A DNA stretch of 64,000 nt from Acidovorax sp. HDW3 (lineage in GTDB: Bacteria; Pseudomonadota; Gammaproteobacteria; Burkholderiales; Burkholderiaceae_C). The notes under the pieces were generated by a model, which ran no database searches, was not told the origin of the DNA, and saw nothing but the letters and a program-made list of their open reading frames with translations. Shown here piece after piece: positions 40,164 to 48,297 of the stretch. The DNA lies in the NCBI RefSeq assembly GCF_011303755.1, contig NZ_CP049885.1, positions 708,001 to 772,000 on the forward strand, written 5' to 3'. Both the position numbers and the translations under genes were made by a program. Position 1 is the first letter of the stretch. Every line of letters starts with the position of its first letter.

Positions 40164-40991
40164 ATGCCTGAAATTACCTGGGTAGACACCCATTGCCACC
40201 TGGATGCGGCCGAATTCGATGCCGACCGCAGCGCCGTGCACGCCCAGGCGCGGGCGGCGGGCGTGGCGCGGCTGGTCATTCCGGCGGTGGCGCCGGCGCA
40301 CTGGCAGCAGGTGCGTGCGCTGGCGCAGCAGCTGGGCGAGGGCTACGCCCTGGGCATCCACCCGCTGTACGTGGCGCAGGCGCAGGAGGCCGACATCGAG
40401 CGCCTGGCGGCGCTGCTGGCGCAGTGGCGCAGCGACCCGCTGCTGCTGGCCGTGGGCGAGATCGGGCTGGATTTTTTCGTCCCCGGGCTCGATGCGGCGC
40501 GCCAGGAGTGGTTTTACCGCGCCCAGCTGCAGCTCGCGCGCCGCTTTGACCTGCCGGTGCTGCTGCACGTGCGCCGCAGCAGCGACCGCGTCTTGAAGGG
40601 CCTGCGGGGCATTGCCGTGCCCGGCGGCATCGCCCACGCCTTCAACGGCAGCTGGCAGCAGGCGCAGGCCTTCCTGGCCCTGGGCTGCAAGCTCGGCTTT
40701 GGCGGCGCGGCCACCTATGAGCGCGCCTTGCAGCTGCGCCGCCTGCTGCAGCAGCTGCCCGATGAGGCCATCGTGCTCGAAACCGACGCCCCCGACATGC
40801 CCCCGCACTGGCTCTACCGCAGCGCCGCAGAGCGCGCCGCTGGCCTGGTGCAAGGGCGCAACAGCCCGCAGGAGCTGCCGCGCATTGCCGCTGTGCTGGC
40901 GCAGCTGCGCGGGCACAGCCTGGCCGACTGGGCTGCGGCCACGCGCGCCAACGCCTGCGCCGCCCTGCCGCGCCTGGCTGCGCTGCTCTAA
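40164..40991 (+). CDS. tatD: TatD family metal-dependent hydrolase
   Basis: TatD-type metallohydrolase, 275 residues, with DNase or related nuclease activity in characterised members. Metal ligands: DTHCHLD at the N-terminus, VGEIGLDFF, LLHVRRSSD, HAFNGS and LETDAPDMPPHW. The N-terminal HxH motif sits at residue 9-11, so translation must begin at this ATG; that codon belongs to the tail of the upstream palindromic repeat and has no Shine-Dalgarno. Confidence 0.93.
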   Translation: MPEITWVDTHCHLDAAEFDADRSAVHAQARAAGVARLVIPAVAPAHWQQVRALAQQLGEGYALGIHPLYVAQAQEADIERLAALLAQWRSDPLLLAVGEIGLDFFVPGLDAARQEWFYRAQLQLARRFDLPVLLHVRRSSDRVLKGLRGIAVPGGIAHAFNGSWQQAQAFLALGCKLGFGGAATYERALQLRRLLQQLPDEAIVLETDAPDMPPHWLYRSAAERAAGLVQGRNSPQELPRIAAVLAQLRGHSLADWAAATRANACAALPRLAALL

Positions 40992-41057
40992 CTACCGACG
41001 CCGGGGCTGGGTCACAATCAGGCCCTTTGGGCCCTGGGCCCGCAATGGACAGCTGCC

Positions 41058-41825
41058 TTGGCCCGATCAAAATCCCCTTCCCTCGAACTGCCCGAAGTCA
41101 GCGTCTCCGACGACGGCGAGGTACGCCACCTGCACCTGGGCACGCCCTGGATCCAGGGCTCCATGCGCGTGGACGATCCCTTTGTGATCGAGCTCGAATA
41201 CGTGCAGCGCATGATGGCCTGGCTGCTGTTCGTCGAACCCACCAGCGTGGCCAAGCGCCAGGCGCTGCAGCTGGGCCTGGGTGCGGGCGCGCTCACCAAG
41301 TTCTGCCACAAGAAGCTGCGCATGGGCTGCGCCGCGATCGAGCTCAACCCCCAGGTGCTGGCCGTGTGCCGCGCCTGGTTCAAGCTCCCGCCCGACGGCG
41401 CGCGCCTGCGCGTGGTGCTGGCCGATGCAGCGCAGGAGATTCAAAACCCCCAGTGGCAGGGCCGCATCGACGCGCTGCAGGTTGATTTGTACGACCACCA
41501 GGCGGCGGCGCCGGTGCTCGACAGCGCTGCGTTTTACGCTGACTGCCGCGCCCTGCTGACCGAAGACGGCTGCCTGACGGTCAACCTCTTTGGCCGCGCC
41601 AGCAGCTACGAGCGCAGTATTGCCAGCCTGAGCGAAGCCTTTGGCGCCGAAGCCCTGTGGGCCTTCAAGCCCACGCGCGAGGGCAACACCGTGGTGCTGG
41701 CGCAGCGCCAGCCCAGCCGCCCCAAGCGCGCCGAGCTGCAGGCGCGCGCCGAAGCCATAGAGGCGCGCTGGGCGCTGCCAGCGACCAAGTGGCTGCGCGT
41801 TTTCAAACCCGTGGCCAAGGAGTGA
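41058..41825 (+). CDS. Spermidine synthase-like methyltransferase-fold protein
   Basis: Rossmann-fold protein of 255 residues resembling spermidine synthases, but short and without an obvious N-terminal tetramerisation domain; function unknown. Seen: LQLGLGAGALTKFCHKKLRMGCAAIELNPQVLAVCRAWF (motif I and acidic loop) and RIDALQVDLYDHQ. A TTG start is used because no in-frame ATG exists upstream; CACAAT at 41013-41018 may be its promoter. Five bases separate it from the ATPase gene. Confidence 0.82.
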   Translation: MARSKSPSLELPEVSVSDDGEVRHLHLGTPWIQGSMRVDDPFVIELEYVQRMMAWLLFVEPTSVAKRQALQLGLGAGALTKFCHKKLRMGCAAIELNPQVLAVCRAWFKLPPDGARLRVVLADAAQEIQNPQWQGRIDALQVDLYDHQAAAPVLDSAAFYADCRALLTEDGCLTVNLFGRASSYERSIASLSEAFGAEALWAFKPTREGNTVVLAQRQPSRPKRAELQARAEAIEARWALPATKWLRVFKPVAKE

Positions 41826-41830
41826 GCCTT

Positions 41831-43615
41831 ATGCACGACCATCACGCCAAAACCGCGCCCCGGCGCCCCGGCCCGCTCGATTGGCAGCGCATCGTGCGCT
41901 GGCTGCAAAGCGACGGCGTCATCAGCGCTGAAGAAGCGCAGCGCACCACCGCGCGCTGCTCGCAGGCCGAGAGCCACCAGCACCCGCTGGTGCGCCTGGG
42001 CAACGTCGCCATGGCGCGTGCCGATGGCGCCGGCGCACTCACGCTCGATGCGTTGACCGAATACGTCGCCGGGCGCAGCGGCCTGGCCTTCTTGCGCATC
42101 GACCCGCTGAAGGTGGACGTGGGCCGCGTTGCCGACGCCATGAGCGCGCAGTACGCCGAGCGCCACAAGGTGCTGCCGGTGCAGGTCACGCCCAGCGAGG
42201 TGGTGGTGGCCACGGCCGAACCCTTTTTGGACGACTGGGTGGCCGAGGTCGAGCGCCAGGCCAAGCGCAGCGTGCGCCGCGTCATGGCCAACCCGCAGGA
42301 CATTGCGCGCTACACGGCCGAGTTCTTCGCCCTGGCCAAGTCGGTGCGGGCGGCGCAAAAAAGCGGCGGCGGCAACGGCGGCAGCACTTTCGAGCAGCTC
42401 GTCGAGCTGGGCAAGAGCAACAAGCAGCTCGACGCCAACGACCAGGGCGTGATCCGCGTCGTCGATTGGCTGTGGCAGTACGCCTTCGACCAGCGCGCCA
42501 GCGACATCCACCTCGAACCCCGGCGCGAGCAGGGCGTGATCCGCTTTCGCATCGACGGCGTGCTGCACCCCGTCTATCAGATGCCCATGGGCGTGATGAA
42601 CGCCATGGTGGCGCGCATCAAGCTGCTCGGGCGCATGGACGTGGTGGAAAAGCGCCGCCCGCTCGACGGCCGCATCAAGACGCGCAACCCGCACGGCCAG
42701 GAGGTGGAAATGCGCCTCTCGACCCTGCCCACCGCCTTTGGCGAAAAAATGGTGATGCGTATCTTTGACCCCGACAACGCCGTCAAGGATCTCGATGCAC
42801 TCGGTTTTGCGCGCCACGACGCCGAGCGCTGGGAGCAGCTGGTGCGGCGCCCGCACGGCATCATCCTCGTCACCGGCCCCACCGGCTCGGGCAAGACGAC
42901 GACGCTGTACTCGACCTTGAAGCGCATCGCCACCGAGGAAGTCAACGTCAGCACGGTGGAAGACCCGATCGAGATGATCGAGCCGAGCTTCAACCAGACG
43001 CAGGTGCAGCCGCAGCTCGACTTCAACTTCACCGAGGGCCTGCGCGCGCTCATGCGCCAGGACCCGGACATCATCATGGTGGGCGAAATCCGCGACCTGC
43101 CCACGGCCGAGATGGCGGTGCAGGCCGCGCTCACCGGCCACCTGGTGTTTTCTACCTTGCACACCAACGACGCGCCCAGCGCCGTCAGCCGCCTGATGGA
43201 GCTGGGCGTGCCCAACTATCTCATCAACGCCACGCTGCTGGGCATCCTGGCGCAGCGCCTGGTGCGCACCCTGTGCCCGCAGTGCAAGCAAAAAGACGAT
43301 GCCGCGCACATCGATGAGCTGGCCGCCGCCGTGCGCCCCTGGAAGCTCTCGGGCGGCTGGCAGCCGTACAAGCCTGTGGGCTGCGTCGATTGCCGCATGA
43401 CCGGCTTTCGTGGCCGCATGGGGCTGTACGAGCTGCTCACCGTGAGCGAGCCGCTGAAGGACAAAATCACGCAAAGCCCGAGCATGGACGCCCTGCGCCG
43501 CCAGGCGGTGCAAGACGGTATGCGCCCGCTGCGCCTGGCCGGCGCGCTGCGCGTGGCCGAGGGCCTGACGACGCTCGAAGAAGTCATTGCCGCCACGCCG
43601 CCAATCGAGGCTTGA
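41831..43615 (+). CDS. GspE/PilB family secretion-pilus ATPase (orphan)
   Basis: Hexameric motor ATPase of the type II secretion/type IV pilus class, 594 residues. An N-terminal regulatory region (about 1-180) precedes the catalytic core: SDIHLEPR, Walker A GPTGSGKTT (about 348), VEDPIE Asp box, Walker B DPDIIMVGEIRD (about 410), GHLVFSTLHTND His box, and tetracysteine CPQC/CVDC (about 482 and 518). AAGGAG precedes the ATG. Neither a PilC/GspF-type platform gene nor a prepilin peptidase gene is adjacent, so the system it drives is unclear. Confidence 0.92.
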   Translation: MHDHHAKTAPRRPGPLDWQRIVRWLQSDGVISAEEAQRTTARCSQAESHQHPLVRLGNVAMARADGAGALTLDALTEYVAGRSGLAFLRIDPLKVDVGRVADAMSAQYAERHKVLPVQVTPSEVVVATAEPFLDDWVAEVERQAKRSVRRVMANPQDIARYTAEFFALAKSVRAAQKSGGGNGGSTFEQLVELGKSNKQLDANDQGVIRVVDWLWQYAFDQRASDIHLEPRREQGVIRFRIDGVLHPVYQMPMGVMNAMVARIKLLGRMDVVEKRRPLDGRIKTRNPHGQEVEMRLSTLPTAFGEKMVMRIFDPDNAVKDLDALGFARHDAERWEQLVRRPHGIILVTGPTGSGKTTTLYSTLKRIATEEVNVSTVEDPIEMIEPSFNQTQVQPQLDFNFTEGLRALMRQDPDIIMVGEIRDLPTAEMAVQAALTGHLVFSTLHTNDAPSAVSRLMELGVPNYLINATLLGILAQRLVRTLCPQCKQKDDAAHIDELAAAVRPWKLSGGWQPYKPVGCVDCRMTGFRGRMGLYELLTVSEPLKDKITQSPSMDALRRQAVQDGMRPLRLAGALRVAEGLTTLEEVIAATPPIEA

Positions 43616-43663
43616 CGGTTTTTTTGCTGTTTTTGCAGTTTTTTTGCAAGGCGCTGGCACACC

Positions 43664-44158
43664 ATGAAAATCAAAAACCAGAAAGATTTTTTTGCCGGCC
43701 TGCTGTTCGTGGCCCTGGGCCTGGGCTTTGCCTGGGGCGCCTGGGGCTACGGCCTGGGCACGGCGGCGCAAATGGGGCCGGGCTACCTGCCGCTGCGCCT
43801 GGGCCTGCTGCTGGCGGCGCTGGGCGCGCTGGTGATGTTCAAGGCCGGCACCATCGAGGTGCAAGGCGGTGGCCGCACCGGCCCCTGGGCCTGGCGTGCG
43901 CTGCTGTGTGTGCTGGCCGCGCCGGGCGCTTTTGTGCTGCTGCTGACGGGCCTGCCGCACTGGGGCTTGCCGCCCATGGGGCTGGTGCTGGCGGTGCTGG
44001 CGCTGGTGCTCATCGCCAGTCTGGCGCTGCCCGCGCCTGAGCGCCGCTGGGGCCAGGCGCTGGCGCTGGCGGCCCTGCTGGCGCTGGGCAGCGCGCTGCT
44101 GAGCGTGTTTTTGCTGCAGCTGCCGCTGGCGCTGTGGCCCGCTTTCATTCGGGGGTGA
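43664..44158 (+). CDS. tctB: Tripartite tricarboxylate transporter small subunit TctB
   Basis: Small membrane subunit of a TTT transporter, 164 residues with four helices: DFFAGLLFVALGLGFAWGA, MGPGYLPLRLGLLLAALGALV and two further hydrophobic stretches. The MGPGYLP motif is a family hallmark. It is followed after three bases by tctA. Confidence 0.9.
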   Translation: MKIKNQKDFFAGLLFVALGLGFAWGAWGYGLGTAAQMGPGYLPLRLGLLLAALGALVMFKAGTIEVQGGGRTGPWAWRALLCVLAAPGAFVLLLTGLPHWGLPPMGLVLAVLALVLIASLALPAPERRWGQALALAALLALGSALLSVFLLQLPLALWPAFIRG

Positions 44159-44161
44159 AGC

Positions 44162-45682
44162 ATGGAATGGCTGGCACATGGGGCCCTGGGCCTGGAGGTG
44201 TTGTTCAGCAGCGGCAACGTGCTCGCCGCCGTTGCCGGCTGCCTGCTGGGCCTGGCCGTGGGCGTGCTGCCGGGGCTCGGGCCCATGGCCAGCATTGCCA
44301 TGCTGCTGCCCGTGACCTACGCGCTGGCGCCACCCACGGCCTTGATTTTTCTCGCCGGTATTTACTACGGCGCGCAGTACGGCGGCGCCGTGCCGGCCAT
44401 CTTGCGCCAGCTGCCGGGCGAGGCTTCGTCGGCAGTCACGGTGCGTGACGGCTACGCCATGGCCCGCGCCGGCCAGGCCGGCGCGGCGCTGGGGGCGGCG
44501 GCGCTGGCCTCGTTTGTCGCCGGCACCGTGGGCACGCTGCTGCTGGCCGCGTTGGCGCCGCTATTGAGCGCGCAGGCGCAGCAGGTGCTGCAGGCGCCCG
44601 AGCAGGTGGCGCTGCTGGTGCTGCTTTTGGTGGGGGCGGTGGTGCTGGCTTCGGGCGCGCTGCTCAAGGCGCTGGGCATGGTGCTGGTGGGGCTGCTGCT
44701 GGGCCTGGTGGGCATGGACCCGTATTCGGGCCAGCTGCGCTACGACCTGGGCCTGCCCGAGCTCGCCGGCGGCATCAGCTTCATGGCCCTGGCCATGGGG
44801 CTGTTTGGTTTGGGCGAAATCATTGCCCACCTGGGGCGCAAGCCGGCAGAGCCGGCGCTGGCCGTGCAGGCGCCGGCGCTGGCGCAGCGTTGGCCAGATG
44901 CGCTGCAGCGGCGCCAGCTGCGCCCGGCGCTGCTGCGCGGCACGGTGCTGGGCTCGCTGCTGGGCTGGCTGCCCGGTGGCGGCGCGCTGCTGGCCTCGTT
45001 TGCGGCCTACGCCGTCGAGGGTCTGCGCCGCCTGCGCCCGGGCGAGCTGCCGCTGGGCCAGGGCAATATCCGGGGCGTGGCCGCGCCCGAGGCGGCCAAC
45101 AGTGCCGGCGCCCAGGCGGCCTTCATGCCACTGCTGGCGCTGGGCCTGCCGACCAATGCCGTCATGGCGCTGCTGCTGGGGGCCTTGAGCCTGCACCAGG
45201 TGCAGCCGGGGCCGCTGGTGCCCAGCCAGGCGCCGCAGCTGTTCTGGGGTTTGATTCTTTCCATGGGCCTGGGCAACCTGGTGTTGCTGCTGTGCGGCCT
45301 GCCGCTGCTGGGGCTGTGGCTGCGGGTGCTGGCGCTGCCGTACCGGCTGCTTTTTCCGGCCCTGGTGCTGCTGTGTGCGCTGGGCATGTACAGCTTGCAG
45401 GCGAGCAGTTTTAGCGTTGCCCTGCTGTGCCTGTGCGCGCTGCTCGGTTATGTGTTTCGCCAGCTGGGCATGGAGCCCGGGCCGCTGCTGCTGGGGTTCA
45501 TCGTGGCGCCGCAGCTCGAAGCCCAGCTGCGCCTGGCGCTGGTGCAGGGGCAGGGCACTTGGTCGGTTTTTTGGACGCGCCCGCTGGCGGCGGGCCTGCT
45601 GGTATTGACGGGGCTGCTTTTGTTGTTGGTGCTGCTGCCGGGGTTGCAGCGCCAGCGGGGGCAGACCTTTGTGGACGATTGA
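44162..45682 (+). CDS. tctA: Tripartite tricarboxylate transporter large permease TctA
   Basis: Large permease subunit, 506 residues, about twelve helices. The two conserved TctA motifs are seen: GVLPGLGPMASIAMLLPVTY with YYGAQYGGAVPAILRQLPGEASS, and LPGGGALLASFAAYAVEG followed by GVAAPEAANSAGAQAAFMPLLALGLPTNAVMALLLGAL. The periplasmic TctC binding protein is not encoded next to it; in betaproteobacteria TctC genes are often dispersed. Confidence 0.93.
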   Translation: MEWLAHGALGLEVLFSSGNVLAAVAGCLLGLAVGVLPGLGPMASIAMLLPVTYALAPPTALIFLAGIYYGAQYGGAVPAILRQLPGEASSAVTVRDGYAMARAGQAGAALGAAALASFVAGTVGTLLLAALAPLLSAQAQQVLQAPEQVALLVLLLVGAVVLASGALLKALGMVLVGLLLGLVGMDPYSGQLRYDLGLPELAGGISFMALAMGLFGLGEIIAHLGRKPAEPALAVQAPALAQRWPDALQRRQLRPALLRGTVLGSLLGWLPGGGALLASFAAYAVEGLRRLRPGELPLGQGNIRGVAAPEAANSAGAQAAFMPLLALGLPTNAVMALLLGALSLHQVQPGPLVPSQAPQLFWGLILSMGLGNLVLLLCGLPLLGLWLRVLALPYRLLFPALVLLCALGMYSLQASSFSVALLCLCALLGYVFRQLGMEPGPLLLGFIVAPQLEAQLRLALVQGQGTWSVFWTRPLAAGLLVLTGLLLLLVLLPGLQRQRGQTFVDD

Positions 45683-45703
45683 TGGATTTTTCTTTTTTCT
45701 TTC

Positions 45704-47002
45704 ATGGCTTTGACTTCTTTTCCGGCACAGCATCCGCAGCGCGCCCAGCTGCATAACGAGGTTCACGCCCGCCCGCCCGAGGCCCTCACGGCGCCGGTGG
45801 CGATCACGCACATCGTCATGTGGGCCGACGCGGCCGAGCGCGAGGCCAGCCGCGCGCACCTGACGCAGCTGCTGCGCGACCAGCACCTGCCGCTGCCGGG
45901 GGCCGACAGCACGCACCTGCGCGTCGATCTGGGGCCGTTTCGCCTGCGCTGGGAGCTGCACACCGAGTTCGTCAGTTGGACCTTCATGGCGCCGCTGGCG
46001 GCCGACGGTTTTGGCCAGCGCGAGCCCCAAGGGGCGATCGAAGCCGTGCCGCGCGAGTGGCTCGCCGGCCTGCCAGGGCAATGCCTGTGCAGCCTGCACC
46101 TGTGGCTGCTGCCGATGCAAAAATTTGGTGACGTGGCCCTGGTACCGCAGGTGCTGCGCGAGGACAGCCTGGTGGCCTGCACCGTGGCCGACGGCCATGG
46201 CGAAGTGTTCACCGACTTTGCCCTGCACGCCGACGGCTGCTCGCGCATGGTGCTGCTCGCCGGCGCCATGACGCCGCGCCGCTTGGGCCGCCTGGTGCAG
46301 CGCCTGCTGGAGATCGAAACCTACCGCATGGCGGCGCTCCTGGGCCTGCCGGCGGCGCGCGAGGCGGCGACCGTGCTCGCCAGCGCCGAGCGCGAGCTGG
46401 CGGCGCTGGCCAACGCCATCCGCAGCGCCGACCGCGACAGCGAGCCCGTGCTGCTCGACCGCCTCACGCGCCTGGCCGGCCAGGTCGAGAGCCAGTACGC
46501 AGCCACGCATTCGCGCTTTTCGGCCAGCAGCGCCTACTTTGAGCTGGTCGATACGCGCATCCGCGACATTGCCGAGTCGCGCCTGGCGGGGATGCAGACC
46601 ATTGGCGAATTCATGGACCGGCGCCTCTCGCCCGCGCGCAGCACCTGCGCCTGGGTGGTGCGGCGCCAAGATGGCCTGTCGCAGCGCGTCTCGCGCATGA
46701 GCAACCTGCTGCGCACGCGCGTCGAGATCGAGCAGCAGCAAAGCAGCCAGGCGCTGCTCGCCGCCATGAACCAGCGCCAGGACCTGCAGCTCAAGCTGCA
46801 GTCCACGGTCGAGGGGCTGTCGGTGGCGGCCATCACCTACTACATCGTCGGCCTGGTGAGCTACCTGGCCAAGGGGGCGCAAAAAATCGGCTGGCCGCTC
46901 TCGCCCGAAAGCACGGCTGCCGTCGCCATTCCGCTGGTGGCGGGCAGCGTCTGGTGGTCGCTGCGCCGGCTGCACCAGCGCATGTTCCGGAATAGGCATT
47001 GA
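45704..47002 (+). CDS. DUF3422 membrane protein
   Basis: DUF3422 family protein of 432 residues, function unknown. HNEVHARPPEAL at the N-terminus is the family signature; VSWTFMAPL and DRRLSPARSTC, with RQDGLSQRVSRMSNLLRTRVEIEQQ (helical, coiled-coil-like), lead to two C-terminal membrane helices (about 367-385 and 393-413). It follows tctA by 21 bp on the same strand and is probably co-transcribed. Confidence 0.9.
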   Translation: MALTSFPAQHPQRAQLHNEVHARPPEALTAPVAITHIVMWADAAEREASRAHLTQLLRDQHLPLPGADSTHLRVDLGPFRLRWELHTEFVSWTFMAPLAADGFGQREPQGAIEAVPREWLAGLPGQCLCSLHLWLLPMQKFGDVALVPQVLREDSLVACTVADGHGEVFTDFALHADGCSRMVLLAGAMTPRRLGRLVQRLLEIETYRMAALLGLPAAREAATVLASAERELAALANAIRSADRDSEPVLLDRLTRLAGQVESQYAATHSRFSASSAYFELVDTRIRDIAESRLAGMQTIGEFMDRRLSPARSTCAWVVRRQDGLSQRVSRMSNLLRTRVEIEQQQSSQALLAAMNQRQDLQLKLQSTVEGLSVAAITYYIVGLVSYLAKGAQKIGWPLSPESTAAVAIPLVAGSVWWSLRRLHQRMFRNRH

Positions 47003-47021
47003 ATCGGGCTGCAGGGCAATG

Positions 47022-47060
47022 TGGGTAAGCGCTAGAAGCTATCAAAAATATAGTAAATAG
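47022..47060. repeat. Half copy of the dispersed palindromic repeat after the DUF3422 gene
   Basis: GTAAGCGCTAGAAGCTATC and AAAAATATAGTAAATAG represent the right arm plus flank. The rest of the gap to 47170 has a CACAAT box near 47107. Confidence 0.65.
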
Positions 47061-47170
47061 ATGCTTCAAAGCAACGCCCGGCCCGCAAGCACCGCCCGGG
47101 TACGGGCACAATGGCCGGCGTTACGTACAAAGCCTTACGTAAAACCACAAGGAATACAAGGAAAGGGGCC

Positions 47171-48289
47171 ATGCACGCCTTGCTGTCATCTCTGCGGCGC
47201 CGTTGGTTGACGGCGTTGTGCGCTCTGGGGCTCGCCAGCGCCTCTGCGGCCCTGGCCTTGACGCCGCCCGCATCTGCACCCGCACACGCGCCTGCTGCTG
47301 CCGTACCTGCGCCGTACAAACTGCGCATCGTCGGCGGCCTGGCGGGTGTGACGCAGTATCTGCAGCACGAGGAGCCTTTCTGGACGCAGCAGCTGCAGCA
47401 GCTCAGTGCTGGTCGCTACAGCGCCGACATCGTGCCCTTTGACCGCGCCGGCGTGCCTGGCTCGGAGATGCTGCGCATGATGCAGCTTGGCGTGCTGCCC
47501 TTTGGCACGGTGCTGATGAGCGCGCTCTCCGGCCAGTACCCGCAGTACACCGCTGCCGACCTGCCGGGCATGGCTGCCGACATTGCGCAACTGCGCGCCA
47601 GCGTCGCGGCGCTGCGCCCCTTTCTGGAAAAAGACCTGCGCCAGCGCCACGGTGTGGAGCTGCTCGCCATCTACGCCTACCCGGCGCAGGTGCTGTTTTG
47701 CAAAAAACCCATCGCCCGCCTGGCCGATCTGGCGGGGCGGCGCGTGCGCGTGTCCTCGGGTGGCCAGGCCGACTACGTCAGCGCCCTGGGCGCCTTGCCG
47801 GTCAATACCGCTTTTGCCCAGTTGGCGCACAGCCTGGAGTCGGGCGATACCGAATGCGCCATCACCGGCACCCTCTCGGGCCACAGCCTGGGGCTGTACC
47901 GCGTGACGCAATACCTCTACACCCTGCCCATCACCTGGGGCCTGGGGGTGTTTGCCGCCAACCAAACGGCCTGGGCGGCGCTGCCGGCAGACCTGCGTGC
48001 CCTGCTGCTGCGCGAGCTGCCGCAGCTCGAAGCGCGTATCTGGGATGCGGCCGAGCGCGATACCGCCGAAGGCATCGCCTGCAACAGCGGCGCTGCCAGC
48101 TGCGCCTTGAGCCGCAAAGGCCGCATGGTGGTGGTCAACCCCTCGGCCCAGGACCAGATCAAGAGCCGCGAGATTTTCAGCAGCGTCGTGTTGCCGCGCT
48201 GGCAACAGCGCTGCACGGTCGATTGCGCCGCCATCTGGAACCAGACCGTGGGGCCGGTGCAGCAAATCCAGCTGCCGCCGCTGCGCTAG
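47171..48289 (+). CDS. Orphan TRAP-type (DctP-like) periplasmic binding protein
   Basis: TRAP transporter solute receptor homologue of 372 residues with a signal peptide (RRWLTALCALGLASASAALA) and the DctP pattern KPIARLADLAGRRVRVSSGGQADYVSALGALPV followed by LAHSLESGDTECAITG. AAGGAAAGG precedes the ATG at 47171; the longer frame from 47111 lacks a signal. No TRAP permease is encoded nearby; instead a GGDEF-EAL gene follows after eight bases, so a sensory rather than transport role is plausible. Confidence 0.8.
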   Translation: MHALLSSLRRRWLTALCALGLASASAALALTPPASAPAHAPAAAVPAPYKLRIVGGLAGVTQYLQHEEPFWTQQLQQLSAGRYSADIVPFDRAGVPGSEMLRMMQLGVLPFGTVLMSALSGQYPQYTAADLPGMAADIAQLRASVAALRPFLEKDLRQRHGVELLAIYAYPAQVLFCKKPIARLADLAGRRVRVSSGGQADYVSALGALPVNTAFAQLAHSLESGDTECAITGTLSGHSLGLYRVTQYLYTLPITWGLGVFAANQTAWAALPADLRALLLRELPQLEARIWDAAERDTAEGIACNSGAASCALSRKGRMVVVNPSAQDQIKSREIFSSVVLPRWQQRCTVDCAAIWNQTVGPVQQIQLPPLR

Positions 48290-48297
48290 ACCCGGCC

